Assembly (NCBI RefSeq): GCF_013035425.1
Contig: NZ_WQHX01000005.1
Span: 186,001-250,000 of the forward strand
Source: Ruegeria arenilitoris
GTDB taxonomy: Bacteria > Pseudomonadota > Alphaproteobacteria > Rhodobacterales > Rhodobacteraceae
Direction: 5' to 3'
Length of the DNA: 64,000 nt
Under the pieces are notes generated by a model. The model was given only the letters and a program-made list of their open reading frames with translations. It made no database searches and was not told the origin of the DNA. This document shows, piece after piece, positions 48,220 through 58,078 of the stretch (the first letter of the stretch is position 1; every line of letters begins with the position of its first letter). Position numbers and translations under genes: made by a program.

Positions 48220-49029
48220 TTAGAGGCCCAATACATCTACCATGTCATATTGACCCGGTGCCCTGCCTTGCCCCCAAAGCGCGGCTTTCAGCGCACCGCG
48301 AGCAAAAATCGCGCGGTCTGAGGCCAGATGACGCAAAACAATGCGTTCACCGGGGGCCGCGAACAACACGTCGTGCTCACCTACGACGTCTCCGCCTCGG
48401 ATGGCGTGGAAACCGATGTCGCCACGTTTGCGCGCACCGGTGATGCCGTCGCGACCTCGATCCGAAATATCCGCAAGTTTAACTCCACGTCCTTCGGCGG
48501 CGGCCTCTCCCAACATCAGTGCGGTGCCCGATGGCGCATCGACCTTGTGGTGATGGTGGGCCTCGGTAATTTCGATGTCGAAGTCTTCATCCAGCGCGGC
48601 GGCAACCTTTTTGGTCAGTTGCACCAGCAGGTTCACGCCGAGGCTCATGTTACCTGCGCGTACGATTACGGCATGACGCGACGCTGGTTCCAATGCAGCA
48701 ATCTGTTCTTCTGTCATGCCGGTAGTTCCGATGACATGCACGCAGCGTGCCTGCGCCGCCAGCGCTGCAAACTCAAGCGTTGCCTCGGGCGAGGTGAAAT
48801 CAATTATGGCCTGCGCCTGCGCAAATGCTTCCAAGGGGTCATCCGTCACTTTTACACCAAGCGCTTGCCCGCCCATCGCCTGACCTACGTCCTGTCCGAT
48901 CCAGTCATGTCCCTTACGCTCTACCGCGCCTACAAGACGTGTATGATCGTTATCAGCAACGGTCTTGATCAGCATCTGCCCCATTCGGCCCGAGGCCCCT
49001 GTGATAACGATCCCGGGAATATGGGTCAT
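48220..49029 (-). CDS. dapB: 4-Hydroxy-tetrahydrodipicolinate reductase
   Basis: A 269-residue enzyme of lysine and diaminopimelate synthesis. The NAD(P) motif [12 protein letters not shown] starts at residue 10, and the active-site segment [16 protein letters not shown] lies near 155. AAAGGACC about seven bases before ATG 49029 supports the start over an upstream extension. It is divergent from rbfA. The window therefore holds both a lysine-making and a likely lysine-degrading enzyme. Confidence 0.97.
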   Translation of the reverse strand: MTHIPGIVITGASGRMGQMLIKTVADNDHTRLVGAVERKGHDWIGQDVGQAMGGQALGVKVTDDPLEAFAQAQAIIDFTSPEATLEFAALAAQARCVHVIGTTGMTEEQIAALEPASRHAVIVRAGNMSLGVNLLVQLTKKVAAALDEDFDIEITEAHHHHKVDAPSGTALMLGEAAAEGRGVKLADISDRGRDGITGARKRGDIGFHAIRGGDVVGEHDVLFAAPGERIVLRHLASDRAIFARGALKAALWGQGRAPGQYDMVDVLGL

Positions 49030-49119
49030 TGCGCTGGTCCTTTCTGTCAGTCGGCTCAAAGCCTCCTACCCGGTTAAGGGCCGCTTGGCAAAGCCCTGCT
49101 TTGCGCTTAGATCGGTGGT

Positions 49120-49515
49120 ATGGCAAAGAATAAGTTTCACGATGGCCCCGGGCCTTCCCAAAGACAATTGCGCGTCGGCGAATTGATCCGCCGTACCTTG
49201 TCCGAGGTACTTTCACGCGGCGATGTCCATGACCCCGACCTAAACCGTATGTCGATCACCGTAGGCGAGGTCCGCACGTCACCGGATTTAAAGATCGCCA
49301 CCGCTTATGTGTTGCCGCTAGGCGGCAAAGGGCAGGAGGACGTGATTGAATTGCTGGCCCGCAACAAGGGCGAGTTGCGGCGCATGGTCGGTAAGAAGGT
49401 CGGGCTGAAGTTCTCCCCCGATCTGCGGTTTCGTCTGGACGACACATTCGATCGGATGGACGACACCCGGCGATTGTTTGAGCAGGACGCGGTACGCCGC
49501 GATTTGAAAGAGTGA
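49120..49515 (+). CDS. rbfA: Ribosome-binding factor A
   Basis: A 131-residue KH-like protein that helps mature the 30S subunit. The start [19 protein letters not shown] and the segment [25 protein letters not shown] are typical. Its stop overlaps the next gene's GTG, and truB, another RNA-maturation gene that often accompanies rbfA, follows 800 bp downstream. Confidence 0.95.
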   Translation: MAKNKFHDGPGPSQRQLRVGELIRRTLSEVLSRGDVHDPDLNRMSITVGEVRTSPDLKIATAYVLPLGGKGQEDVIELLARNKGELRRMVGKKVGLKFSPDLRFRLDDTFDRMDDTRRLFEQDAVRRDLKE

Positions 49516-50249
49516 TCCGCACTTTGACCATTTTGATCGCTCTATTCTGGGCTACTCAAGCTGCGGCAGTCAGCTGTGAAAAGCTGGCGCACGAAGGCAA
49601 GCGCTATACAGTGTGCGAGGTAGACGCAGCATCAGACGACTTACGCCTGTTTCTGTACGACGAAGATGGCAACCCGCTAGGCCATTTTTCTTCGGTCAAT
49701 GAAGCGTTGAGTTCGAGCGGCAAACGCCTCACTTTTGCGATGAACGCGGGCATGTATCACGAAGACCGCTCGCCTGTTGGCCATTACGTAGAAAATGGCG
49801 TTGAGACTATGCGCGTCATCCCAAACGCTGGTCCGGGTAATTTCGGCCTCTTGCCAAACGGTGTATTCTGTATTCGTACGGACCGTGCCGATGTGATCGA
49901 AACTCTGAACTTTGTCGATCAGGCACCCGATTGTCGTTTTGCCAGTCAGTCCGGCCCTATGCTGGTGATTGATGGTGAACTTCATCCGCGCTTTCTTCCC
50001 GACTCAACTTCTCGGTACATTCGCAATGGGGTTGGTACCAGCGCTGATGGCTCACGTGTCTTGTTCGCAATATCTGATGACTATGTAACATTTCACGAGT
50101 TCGGTCGCCTGTTTCGCGACGTGTTGGAAACGCCTAACGCGCTTTTCTTTGACGGTAACATTTCACGCATGTACGACCGTGCAGGGAACCGCTCGGACGT
50201 TGGGTTTTCGTTGGGGCCAATTGTTGGGGTGGTCGAAGACTTACCCTGA
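49512..50249 (+). CDS. DUF2233 phosphodiester glycosidase family secreted protein
   Basis: A 245-residue exported protein with signal [18 protein letters not shown]. The domain matches the NAGPA/DUF2233 phosphodiester glycosidase family: [33 protein letters not shown] and [12 protein letters not shown]. These proteins may hydrolyse sugar phosphodiesters of the envelope; the substrate here is unknown. It starts with GTG overlapping the rbfA stop (GTGA). It separates rbfA from truB, which are often closer in other genomes. Confidence 0.85.
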   Translation: MIRTLTILIALFWATQAAAVSCEKLAHEGKRYTVCEVDAASDDLRLFLYDEDGNPLGHFSSVNEALSSSGKRLTFAMNAGMYHEDRSPVGHYVENGVETMRVIPNAGPGNFGLLPNGVFCIRTDRADVIETLNFVDQAPDCRFASQSGPMLVIDGELHPRFLPDSTSRYIRNGVGTSADGSRVLFAISDDYVTFHEFGRLFRDVLETPNALFFDGNISRMYDRAGNRSDVGFSLGPIVGVVEDLP

Positions 50250-50309
50250 ATTTGACAGCCAAGTTGTGATCCGTTAGGCCGCGCGCCTCAGAATAGTTCA
50301 AGGTGCAAG

Positions 50310-51215
50310 ATGGGACGCAAACGCAAGGGGCGCGATATTTCCGGCTGGCTGGTGGTTGATAAGCCTGCGGGTATGACTTCGACCGCCGTAGTCAACAAAG
50401 TTCGTTGGGCTTTAGATGCTAAGAAAGCCGGTCACGCAGGCACGCTGGACCCAGAAGCAACAGGTGTTCTGGCCGTTGCCTTAGGCGAAGCGACCAAAAC
50501 CGTGCCGTACATCACCGATGCCCTGAAAGCTTACGTTTTTACCGTGCGCTTGGGGCAGGCCACCAATACCGACGATGCCGAAGGTGAGGTTATTGCCGAA
50601 AGCTCTGCGCGTCCTTCTGATAAGCAAATCAAACAGGCGCTCACATCCTTTTTGGGTGAGATAATGCAGGTGCCGCCCAAGTTTTCGGCCGTCAAAGTCG
50701 ATGGTCAGCGTGCCTATAAACTTGCCCGCGAAGGCGAGGATGTGGAGCTGTCGGCCCGTCCGCTATGGGTTGAGGAACTGTTGCTTATTGACCGGCCTGA
50801 TCCAGATCACGTGGTTCTGGAGATGACTTGCGGTAAAGGCGGTTACGTACGTTCAGTAGCCCGTGATCTTGGCGCGGCACTTGGATGCCATGGCCACGTC
50901 AAAGAATTGCGTCGAATCTGGTCCGGCCCATTCGAGGCCGAGGATGGACTGAGCGTCGAGCAGATCGACAGGTTGGCCAAAACCACTGCTTTGGAGAAAT
51001 ATCTGCATCCGTTGGAAACCGGGTTGAAAGATTTGCCCGAGCTTAAGTGCACACCTGAAGGTGCCGCACGATTGCGCAATGGCAACGCGGGTATGGTAAT
51101 GGCATCTGACGTGGCATATGGCGGCGAGGCTTGGGCCTCATTGGACGGCAAAGCCGTCGCGGTAGGCATCTACAAATCCGGAGAATTGCATCCCAGCCGG
51201 GTGTTCGTCTTATGA
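50310..51215 (+). CDS. truB: tRNA pseudouridine(55) synthase
   Basis: A 301-residue TruB that makes pseudouridine 55 in the T loop of tRNAs. The catalytic aspartate is D47 in [32 protein letters not shown] and [12 protein letters not shown] are further family motifs, and a C-terminal PUA-like part follows. ATG 50310 begins a lysine-rich start common in this group. rpsO follows after DUF1643 and a remnant. Confidence 0.97.
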   Translation: MGRKRKGRDISGWLVVDKPAGMTSTAVVNKVRWALDAKKAGHAGTLDPEATGVLAVALGEATKTVPYITDALKAYVFTVRLGQATNTDDAEGEVIAESSARPSDKQIKQALTSFLGEIMQVPPKFSAVKVDGQRAYKLAREGEDVELSARPLWVEELLLIDRPDPDHVVLEMTCGKGGYVRSVARDLGAALGCHGHVKELRRIWSGPFEAEDGLSVEQIDRLAKTTALEKYLHPLETGLKDLPELKCTPEGAARLRNGNAGMVMASDVAYGGEAWASLDGKAVAVGIYKSGELHPSRVFVL

Positions 51216-51237
51216 AAGCCATGTTACGCGAAAGGAC

Positions 51238-51741
51238 ATGATCACTCGAACCCATACAAAGGGCGACGCACCCTCGACCGCAGTTTATTCGGACTGCGAG
51301 AAATATCGTTATAGTCTTACCCGCATCTGGAACGCGCGGGGGCGTAAGGCTTTATTCGTAATGCTGAACCCATCAACCGCAACTGAAATTCAAAACGACC
51401 CTACGGTAGAACGCTGCGAACGAAGGGCGCGTGCGCTTGGATTTGGTGCTTTTCAAGTGACCAACATTTTTGCCTGGCGTGATACCGATCCACGCAAGAT
51501 GCGAGCTGCTATCGACCCAGTTGGGCCTCAGAATGACGAGGCCATTCTGAACGGTGTTGATTGGGCCGATCAGGTCATCGCCGCGTGGGGTACACACGGC
51601 TCACATCTGAATCGCGGTTATGCTGTCGAAAACCTGCTGCGCGATACCGGTCAACCCCTGTTTCATCTTGGGTTTACCAAAGACGGGCACCCAAAGCATC
51701 CACTTTACGTCGCATACTCTCAAAAACCCGAGCGCTGGTGA
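51238..51741 (+). CDS. DUF1643 domain protein
   Basis: A 167-residue cytosolic protein of the DUF1643 family, identified by ALFVMLNPSTATEIQNDPTVERC and FGAFQVTNIFAWRDTDPRKM. Function unknown; the fold is thought to bind nucleotides or nucleic acid. It follows truB by 22 bp in the same direction and is followed by a decayed coding stretch before rpsO. Confidence 0.85.
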   Translation: MITRTHTKGDAPSTAVYSDCEKYRYSLTRIWNARGRKALFVMLNPSTATEIQNDPTVERCERRARALGFGAFQVTNIFAWRDTDPRKMRAAIDPVGPQNDEAILNGVDWADQVIAAWGTHGSHLNRGYAVENLLRDTGQPLFHLGFTKDGHPKHPLYVAYSQKPERW

Positions 51742-52086
51742 ATGCGTTTCCGATCAGCTTGTTTGGCCCGGCAGTAAAAGCGGGCGCGGTATTCGTGATA
51801 CCAGGCGAAGGCGCCGCCGAAATTTATTTCGACCTCAAAACCCAAAGCCGACTCGGTCAAAATCATAGATTTTGAGGTTGGACAGGACAAACTATTGATT
51901 GCCTGGGACGCCGCGAACGAACGTCACCTAGAGGTTTTGGTTGCCATGGGCACCATTCAAAGATTCCTTTTGCCATTTGAGGCAAATGCGCCTATACGCG
52001 CCCATCCGCATCGGAATCGGTGCGGTTTTCTCCATGGGCCTGCGCTGGACGACATCCCGGCCTGCGCCATTCACTCTAACCATTAA
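51738..52086 (+). pseudogene. Frameshifted remnant resembling the end of an RTX/haemolysin-type calcium-binding protein
   Basis: Two adjacent frames join into one plausible protein. The first, from GTG 51738, reads AVKAGAVFVIPGEGAAEIYFDL; after the AAAACCC run near 51838 the other frame reads PKADSVKIIDFEVGQDKLLI and continues to a stop at 52084-52086. The SVKIIDFEVGQDKL segment resembles the closing repeat of RTX-type calcium-binding proteins. No upstream repeats remain. A one-base indel restores the join. The assignment rests on short similarity and could be chance. Confidence 0.4.
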
Positions 52087-52097
52087 AGGAGACCCCG

Positions 52098-52367
52098 ATG
52101 TCGATCACTGCCGCTGAAAAAGCACGCGTTATGAAAGAATTCGCAACTAAAGAGGGTGACACCGGCTCACCCGAAGTTCAGGTTGCTATCTTGACCTCAC
52201 GCATCAACACCCTGACCGAACACTTCAAGACCCATAAGAAAGACAACCACGGTCGTCGCGGTCTTTTGAAGATGGTGGCGCAGCGCCGTAAGTTGCTTGA
52301 CTACCTGAAGGGCAAAGAAGAAGCGCGCTACCAAGACCTTATCCAAAAGCTGGGTATTCGCCGTTAA
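52098..52367 (+). CDS. rpsO: 30S ribosomal protein S15
   Basis: An 89-residue ribosomal protein that binds the central domain of 16S r[25 protein letters not shown] and [21 protein letters not shown] are family motifs. AAAGGAGA lies a few bases before ATG 52098. It is followed by a strong terminator; in most bacteria pnp comes next, but here two DMSP-related genes intervene. Confidence 0.98.
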   Translation: MSITAAEKARVMKEFATKEGDTGSPEVQVAILTSRINTLTEHFKTHKKDNHGRRGLLKMVAQRRKLLDYLKGKEEARYQDLIQKLGIRR

Positions 52368-52414
52368 TCGAGCACTGCTCGATTTTTGGTTTACTAACCA
52401 ACTTTTACATAGTT

Positions 52415-52448
52415 CACGCCCACCATTGAGGTGGGCGTGTTTGTTTTT
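52415..52448 (+). terminator. Rho-independent terminator after rpsO
   Basis: CACGCCCACC (52415-52424) pairs perfectly with GGTGGGCGTG (52430-52439) around a five-base loop and is followed by TTTGTTTTT. This is a strong intrinsic terminator 47 bp past the rpsO stop. Confidence 0.9.
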
Positions 52449-52594
52449 GCCCTAGGGGTTATATGGCACTGTACCCATTTTTAGATTGCTCGCAGGCACT
52501 TCTAGGAACCGGCCTAAATGTGGTGCCTGCGGTGTCGCCTCGATTATTATGATTGTACGATTCCGACCCGTGCCAGTCGCAAAAATTGCAGAAG

Positions 52595-52607
52595 TTCAAA
52601 ATTTGAA
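52595..52607. promoter_or_regulatory. Inverted repeat before the DMSP-lyase-like gene
   Basis: TTCAAA-A-TTTGAA is a perfect 6-1-6 repeat of the T-N11-A form bound by LysR-type regulators, 35 bp before the start of the cupin gene. No regulator gene lies next to it. Confidence 0.4.
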
Positions 52608-52642
52608 TTGTCAAATGGTTACGTCATTAAGGGTCGTGCGCC

Positions 52643-53257
52643 ATGTACCAAGACAATCCATTTCACGAGATGCTGCTGGCTATTTCTCAGGTCTATTTGG
52701 CCGAGGATAATCCAATGGGTTCTTTTACTGCGCAGAGACTTCTAGATGCGCCAGCTGCCATAACGCATGACCCAGTTTTACCTTGTCTCATGGATGAAAG
52801 TATCCGAACTGTGCTGTCAGAAAGCCGGCATTTTGCGGCGGCTGCCGTTCTTGGCGCTCAGACTTTGATTCCGTGGGGGTCAAACCCCGTCGAAGGAAAC
52901 ACAGAGGTGGGTGTCGCTGCGATGATTTGCGTTGCCACCCTGCTTGGGCCGGATGGCCCTATTCCAGCTCCGGACGTTCGGCTGGGATTGGTTTATATGC
53001 GCCCGAACAGTTATTATCCGCTCCATCGCCATGATGCGGATGAAACTTATGTCGTGATAGCAGGACGAGCGATTTGGACTGCGGGCGATGACATCCGAGT
53101 GCGCGGGGAAGGCGATATAATACATCATCCCAGTCTCATGCCACATGCCTTTCGGACAGGCCCCGAAGGTTTCGTGGCGCTTTGGCGTTGGAGCGGCGAC
53201 ATAAACACACACTCTTATGCTTTCATGGAAAGTCCAGAAACAGACCTTAAAACTTGA
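52643..53257 (+). CDS. Dimethylsulfoniopropionate lyase family cupin (DddQ/DddL-like)
   Basis: A 204-residue cupin. The metal site is H128, H130 and E134 with Y136 in YYPLHRHDADETYVVIAG, plus H168 in HHPSLMPHAF; FVALWRWSGD near the end is shared with DMSP-lyase-family proteins. Such enzymes cleave DMSP to dimethyl sulfide and acrylate. The length is nearest DddQ (about 200) rather than DddL (about 230). The convergent BCCT transporter gene supports a role in DMSP use. Some family members have no proven lyase activity, so the reaction is inferred. Confidence 0.75.
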   Translation: MYQDNPFHEMLLAISQVYLAEDNPMGSFTAQRLLDAPAAITHDPVLPCLMDESIRTVLSESRHFAAAAVLGAQTLIPWGSNPVEGNTEVGVAAMICVATLLGPDGPIPAPDVRLGLVYMRPNSYYPLHRHDADETYVVIAGRAIWTAGDDIRVRGEGDIIHHPSLMPHAFRTGPEGFVALWRWSGDINTHSYAFMESPETDLKT

Positions 53258-53266
53258 GTCAAAAGA

Positions 53267-53296
53267 AAGAACGCCCGCCAATTGACGGGCGTTCTT
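53267..53296. terminator. Bidirectional terminator between cupin and BCCT genes
   Basis: AAGAACGCCCG (53267-53277) and CGGGCGTTCTT (53286-53296) form an 11-bp perfect stem with an eight-base loop between the two convergent stops. T-rich tails on both sides (CTTGATTG on plus, CTTTCTTTT on minus) fit termination in both directions. Confidence 0.85.
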
Positions 53297-53314
53297 GATT
53301 GTTTGAACGTTACG

Positions 53315-54916
53315 CTACATCTTGGAGCGTTCAGATTTCAGTGCTAGCCACAGACAGTAACACATGATCAGAACGACCAATGTGAACGGGATACCTGTTG
53401 ACACAGCCGCACCCTGTAGCGCGCTTAGGCCGCCTCCGAGCAGCAGCGCGATGGCCACCAGACCTTCGAGAGTACACCAGAATACCCGCTGTACCACCGG
53501 CGCATCCATCTTACCGCCTGCCGTGATCGTATCAATCACCAACGAGCCAGAGTCCGATGAGGTGACAAAGAACACCACGATCAGGATCAACGCTATAGGA
53601 GCTATGATGCCGTACAACGGCAGCTCCTTTAGGAACCCAAAAAGCGCACCCTCAGGCGCGTAGCTTTCGATCACCGTCGCGCGGACACCGTCGGCGCCAC
53701 CCGCATTCAGCATGTCGATTGCCGCACCGCCGAATGTGGACATCCACAGGGCGCAAACCGCAGTTGGGGCTAACAAGGCGCAGATCACAAATTCACGAAC
53801 TGTGCGACCTTTAGAAATGCGGGCGATGAACATCCCGACAAAAGGCGACCACGCAATCCACCAGGCCCAGTAGAACGTTGTCCAGCCATGGAAGAAACTG
53901 GTGTCTTCACGCCCGAACGGGTTCGAGAGAGCTGGCAACAACCGCACATAATCTGTCATGACACTAAAGTAACGCGAGATGGCGGTGCCAATACCGGTAA
54001 CCACGATCACAAACAGGAAAAGGCCAACGGCCATGATCATGTTGATCTCGCTCAGCCTCTTTACCCCGGCATCCATGCCCATAAGAACCGAACCTAATGC
54101 AATCATCGTGATACCTATGATCAATAGAACAACGACTGTCGGACTTGGTGCGATTCCGAAGACTTCGTTAAGGCCCGCCGCAACTTGCTGTGCACCAAGA
54201 CCAAGCGAGGTCGTCAGGCCAAACAAAGTGGCAAAAACAGCCAAAGTATCGATTATGTGACCCCACCAACCCCAGACTCGTTCGCCAAGAATTGGATAGA
54301 ATGCGGACCTTAGGGTTAGCGGAAGACCAAGATTGTAGCTGAATATCGCGAGCGCAAGGCCTACAGCCGCATAGACTGCCCAACCCTCAAGCCCCCAATG
54401 GTGAATGGTGCCCACAACGCCGATATACTCGTTGCCCGGAACCGCGATATCAATGCCCAGCGGGCGCGCTCCGCCGTCTTCGGCAAAGTTGTAATATACC
54501 GGTTCCAGAACGCCAAAAAACAGCAGTCCTATCCCGATGCCCGCCGCGAACATCATCGCTATCCATCCGGCATATGAATAGTCTGGTTTGGCGTCTTTGC
54601 CGCCGATCCGAACACTACCCACAGGCAGGACGATCAGAACAAGGCAGAAAAGAGTGATGATGTCGACCGAAAGGACAAGGAACCAGTCGAACGTGCTTGT
54701 CAGCCAGGGTCGGAGCCACCCGAAAAAGGCGGCCGCCGCCTCCTGATTTGCTAGGGAAATCAAAACAAACGCAAAAATCAGGATGCTTGAGATCAGAAAA
54801 ACTGGATTGTGAATGTCCAGCCCAAAAGGTCTTACGTTGTCCTGCCCCAGTTCATATTCGGTTTCAAAGTCGTAGATCCTTGGATCCGGATCCAGCATTT
54901 TCTTGGATTGTGCCAT
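53315..54916 (-). CDS. BCCT family betaine/choline/DMSP transporter
   Basis: A 533-residue inner-membrane carrier with about 12 helices. The BCCT signature is clear in the segment around FYWAWWIAWSPFVGMFIARIS followed by KGRTVREF, and in GWAVYAAVGLALAIFSYN. Members import glycine betaine, choline, carnitine or DMSP with sodium or protons. Beside a DMSP-lyase-like gene, DMSP is a likely substrate, though not proven. ATG 54916 has AAGGGAC about seven bases upstream; the longer frame to 54991 is not needed. No long C-terminal osmosensing tail is seen. Confidence 0.92.
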   Translation of the reverse strand: MAQSKKMLDPDPRIYDFETEYELGQDNVRPFGLDIHNPVFLISSILIFAFVLISLANQEAAAAFFGWLRPWLTSTFDWFLVLSVDIITLFCLVLIVLPVGSVRIGGKDAKPDYSYAGWIAMMFAAGIGIGLLFFGVLEPVYYNFAEDGGARPLGIDIAVPGNEYIGVVGTIHHWGLEGWAVYAAVGLALAIFSYNLGLPLTLRSAFYPILGERVWGWWGHIIDTLAVFATLFGLTTSLGLGAQQVAAGLNEVFGIAPSPTVVVLLIIGITMIALGSVLMGMDAGVKRLSEINMIMAVGLFLFVIVVTGIGTAISRYFSVMTDYVRLLPALSNPFGREDTSFFHGWTTFYWAWWIAWSPFVGMFIARISKGRTVREFVICALLAPTAVCALWMSTFGGAAIDMLNAGGADGVRATVIESYAPEGALFGFLKELPLYGIIAPIALILIVVFFVTSSDSGSLVIDTITAGGKMDAPVVQRVFWCTLEGLVAIALLLGGGLSALQGAAVSTGIPFTLVVLIMCYCLWLALKSERSKM

Positions 54917-54992
54917 TCGACTGTCCCTTGTTGTTTCATTGAACAAAACGCCAAGCATTGAGGCCGAAGGACGGGTTAAGAATGTTTCCAAC

Positions 54993-55010
54993 TTGACGTA
55001 TTTTCGTCAA
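54993..55010. promoter_or_regulatory. Inverted repeat upstream of the BCCT gene
   Basis: TTGACG-N6-CGTCAA is a perfect 6-6-6 repeat 77 bp before the BCCT start. TTGACG could also serve as a -35 element in either direction. It is a candidate operator of the transporter gene. Confidence 0.45.
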
Positions 55011-55330
55011 TTCGACCCTGAGGTGCACAGCAACATGTTACACTGGCTAACAAATTTCGCAAAATGCATTCATTTTTAGATATGTTAGCGGCGCTACTGG
55101 AGGGGAAATAAAGTCGAAATTTCAGGTCAAGAATGTCGTTCGGAGTCCTGCTGTGATGTATCGTCTACTTGGCGTTTTGGAACTTGAAGCGCTCTTTCCT
55201 TCACTCTCTGGCACAGCCTGTATCTGTTTATCGGGCGGGGCTGATCGCGCATAGCCGGTTCAAAGAAACTCGCATCTTTCCAAAGCTATCAAACTGCTGT
55301 ATGGGCCATCCATCTGAGACGTTGTGCCCT

Positions 55331-55411
55331 GACCCCGGCACTCGAACGGAAGATAAAATGGGGTCGGCGGCAATGGGGCCGCCACGCAAACGGGAGACCC
55401 GCAGGGGCGGG
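55331..55411 (+). promoter_or_regulatory. Structured pnp leader
   Basis: The 444-bp gap before pnp holds no credible gene. Its last 105 bases can form three hairpins: GACCCC/GGGGTC (55331-55365), GGCGGC/GCCGCC (55366-55383) and CCCGC/GCGGG (55398-55411). In E. coli a pnp leader hairpin is cut by RNase III and PNPase to autoregulate; a similar role is inferred. Confidence 0.4.
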
Positions 55412-55435
55412 AGTGCTCTCATCTAGGATACGCAT

Positions 55436-57586
55436 ATGTTTGATGTAACAAAGAAATCGATTCAGTGGGGCGAAGAAACGCTGACACTGGAAACCGGTAA
55501 GGTTGCCCGCCAAGCCGACGGCAGCGTGATCGCCACGCTGGGCGAAACCAGCGTCATGGCGAACGTGACTTTCGCAAAAGAACAAAAAGCAGGTCAGGAT
55601 TTTTTCCCGCTGACCGTTCATTATCAGGAAAAATACTATGCCGCGGGCAAGGTTCCGGGCGGTTTTTTCAAGCGTGAAGCGCGCCCGACCGAAAAAGAGA
55701 CACTGACGGCGCGTCTGATCGACCGTCCAATCCGTCCGCTTTTCGTAGACGGTTTCAAGAACGAAGTTCTGGTCATGTGCACCGTGCTTAGCCACGATTT
55801 GGTGAATGATCCCGACATTGTTGCGATGATCGCGGCATCGGCTGCCCTGACCATCTCCGGTGCGCCGTTCATGGGCCCGATTGCTGGCGCTCGTGTCGGT
55901 TTCGTTGACGGAGAATACGTTCTGAATCCAACGGTTGACGACATGCAGGATCTGCGCCTGAATCCGGAACAGCGTCTGGACCTGGTTGTTGCCGGCACCA
56001 AGAACGCCGTGATGATGGTAGAGTCCGAAGCGTACGAACTGTCCGAAGCAGAGATGTTGGGTGCAGTTACCTTTGCGCATGAACAGATCCAGCCAGTAAT
56101 CGACCTGATCATTGATCTGGCCGAAGAGGCTGCAAAAGAGCCGTTTGACTTCCAGGCGCCGGACTACTCCGAACTGTTCGCGGCCGTTCAGTCCGCAGGT
56201 GAGCAGCAGATGCGCGCGGCGTTCGCAATCACCGACAAGCAAGAGCGTACTGCCGCAGTTGCAGCGGCTCGCGAAGCTATCAAAGAGGCTCTGACCGAAG
56301 AACAGCTGGAAGACGCAAATCTTGGGTCTGCAATGAAGAAGCTGGAAGCGGGCATTCTGCGCGGCGACGTTGTGAAAGGCGGAAAGCGTATCGACGGTCG
56401 CTCGACCACTGATGTTCGTGCAATCGAAGTCGAAACCTCATTGTTGCCGCGGACTCATGGTTCCGCACTTTTTACCCGCGGTGAAACTCAGGCGCTGGCT
56501 GTCACCACGCTTGGTACAGGCGATGACGAACAATTCATCGATGCGCTGCATGGCAACTTCAAGTCCAACTTCCTGCTGCATTACAACTTCCCTCCATATT
56601 CGGTTGGTGAAGCTGGTCGCGTTGGACCTCCGGGACGTCGTGAAATCGGCCACGGCAAGCTTGCGTGGCGTGCACTGCAGGCGGTTCTGCCTGCTCCTAC
56701 TGACTTCCCTTATACCGTTCGCGTGGTGTCAGAGATCACGGAATCCAATGGCTCATCCTCGATGGCTTCTGTTTGCGGCGGTTCGCTATCGATGATGGAC
56801 GCAGGTGTTCCGCTAAAGGCTCCGGTCGCCGGCGTCGCGATGGGTCTGATCCTGGAAGACGATGGCTCTTACGCGGTTTTGACAGACATTCTGGGTGACG
56901 AAGACCATCTGGGCGATATGGACTTCAAAGTTGCTGGTACAGAAAACGGCATCACGTCGCTGCAGATGGACATCAAAGTGGCTGGCATCACGCCTGAGAT
57001 CATGGAGACAGCTCTGTCGCAGGCTAAAGAAGGCCGGATGCATATTCTAGGAGAGATGGGCAAGGCCCTTTCCGAGACCAACGAATTTTCGGTCCACGCC
57101 CCGCGCATCGAGACCATGAACATCCCGACAGACAAGATCCGTGAAGTGATCGGGTCGGGCGGTAAGGTTATCCGCGAGATCGTGGAAACTTCGGGTGCCA
57201 AAGTCGATATCAACGATGACGGTGTGATCAAGATTGCGTCTCCGGACGGTGAATCGATCAAGAAGGCTTACGAAATGATCCACTCGATCGTGGCTGAGCC
57301 GGAAGAGGGTCAGATTTACACCGGCAAAGTCGTCAAAATCGTCGACTTCGGTGCCTTCGTTAACTTCTTTGGTAAGCGCGACGGTCTGGTGCATGTGTCC
57401 CAGATCGAAAACCGCCGCCTAAACCATCCGTCGGATGTTTTGAAGGAAGGTCAGGAAGTAAAAGTCAAGCTTCTGGGCTTTGATGATCGCGGTAAGGTGC
57501 GACTGTCAATGAAGGTTGTCGATCAGGAAACCGGCGAAGAGGTCGTTCCCGAAAAGAAAGAAAAGAAAGAAGAAAGCGCAGAGTAA
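55436..57586 (+). CDS. pnp: Polynucleotide phosphorylase
   Basis: A 716-residue 3'-5' exoribonuclease that degrades RNA with phosphate. Two RNase PH-like domains (about 10-220 and 320-540) flank a helical linker; [26 protein letters not shown]-like [15 protein letters not shown] and [12 protein letters not shown] are family motifs. A KH domain ([20 protein letters not shown], near 562) and an S1 domain (from about 622) bind RNA. The acidic-basic tail is [13 protein letters not shown] 55436 follows AGGATACGCAT. Confidence 0.98.
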   Translation: MFDVTKKSIQWGEETLTLETGKVARQADGSVIATLGETSVMANVTFAKEQKAGQDFFPLTVHYQEKYYAAGKVPGGFFKREARPTEKETLTARLIDRPIRPLFVDGFKNEVLVMCTVLSHDLVNDPDIVAMIAASAALTISGAPFMGPIAGARVGFVDGEYVLNPTVDDMQDLRLNPEQRLDLVVAGTKNAVMMVESEAYELSEAEMLGAVTFAHEQIQPVIDLIIDLAEEAAKEPFDFQAPDYSELFAAVQSAGEQQMRAAFAITDKQERTAAVAAAREAIKEALTEEQLEDANLGSAMKKLEAGILRGDVVKGGKRIDGRSTTDVRAIEVETSLLPRTHGSALFTRGETQALAVTTLGTGDDEQFIDALHGNFKSNFLLHYNFPPYSVGEAGRVGPPGRREIGHGKLAWRALQAVLPAPTDFPYTVRVVSEITESNGSSSMASVCGGSLSMMDAGVPLKAPVAGVAMGLILEDDGSYAVLTDILGDEDHLGDMDFKVAGTENGITSLQMDIKVAGITPEIMETALSQAKEGRMHILGEMGKALSETNEFSVHAPRIETMNIPTDKIREVIGSGGKVIREIVETSGAKVDINDDGVIKIASPDGESIKKAYEMIHSIVAEPEEGQIYTGKVVKIVDFGAFVNFFGKRDGLVHVSQIENRRLNHPSDVLKEGQEVKVKLLGFDDRGKVRLSMKVVDQETGEEVVPEKKEKKEESAE

Positions 57587-57608
57587 TTTGCCCCGCTTTC
57601 AACTAACA

Positions 57609-57641
57609 AAGGCCCCGGCGCAATGTCGGGGCCTTCCTTTA
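57609..57641 (+). terminator. Terminator after pnp
   Basis: AAGGCCCCG (57609-57617) pairs with CGGGGCCTT (57627-57635) and is followed by CCTTTATG, 22 bp past the pnp stop. Confidence 0.8.
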
Positions 57642-57678
57642 TGTTACAATGCCGTCGAGCCCACAGGGAGAGATGGAT

Positions 57679-58068
57679 ATGACGGATACAGATCGGATCG
57701 ATGACCTTGCGCTGAGATATTTGCAGGCCATCGAAAGCGGCGATCTTTCCAAGATGCTGAGCTTATTCGCCGACGATGCAACAGCAACTTCGCCGATATC
57801 CGGAATGCAGGCTGCTCGGGATTTTTATTCCAACGTGATGCAGATCACGAGCAACCGGTCCACAGTTCACAAGAATACCTTTGCGGACACTGCGGGCGCC
57901 CCTCAGATGGCGGTGCATTTCGACTACACGCGAACCATCCGCAACGGGCACCCCGAAACCATCGAATGCGTCGACCTGTTTGAACTTACTGATGACCACA
58001 GCAGCTTTAAGTCGGTCAAAATCATCTACGACACTGCACCAGTCTTGGTAGATTTTGGCGAAGCTTGA
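57679..58068 (+). CDS. NTF2-like/SnoaL-like family protein
   Basis: A 129-residue protein with the cone-shaped NTF2-like fold: an N-terminal helix pair (ALRYLQAIESGDLSKMLSLFADDATA) followed by curved beta strands (VHFDYTRTIRNGHPETIECVDLFEL). These proteins bind or isomerise small hydrophobic ligands; the ligand is unknown. ATG 57679 sits eight bases after GGAGA; an ATG six bases earlier is too close to it. It is convergent with the DUF1326 gene. Confidence 0.8.
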   Translation: MTDTDRIDDLALRYLQAIESGDLSKMLSLFADDATATSPISGMQAARDFYSNVMQITSNRSTVHKNTFADTAGAPQMAVHFDYTRTIRNGHPETIECVDLFELTDDHSSFKSVKIIYDTAPVLVDFGEA

Positions 58069-58078
58069 CGATCCGTTT

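Noticed and set aside
48328-49077. 249-codon plus-strand frame opposite dapB
   Set aside because: Shadow of dapB, which has clear catalytic motifs.
55289-56242. 317-codon minus-strand frame opposite pnp
   Set aside because: Antisense to a certain pnp gene; composition follows from the codon bias of pnp.
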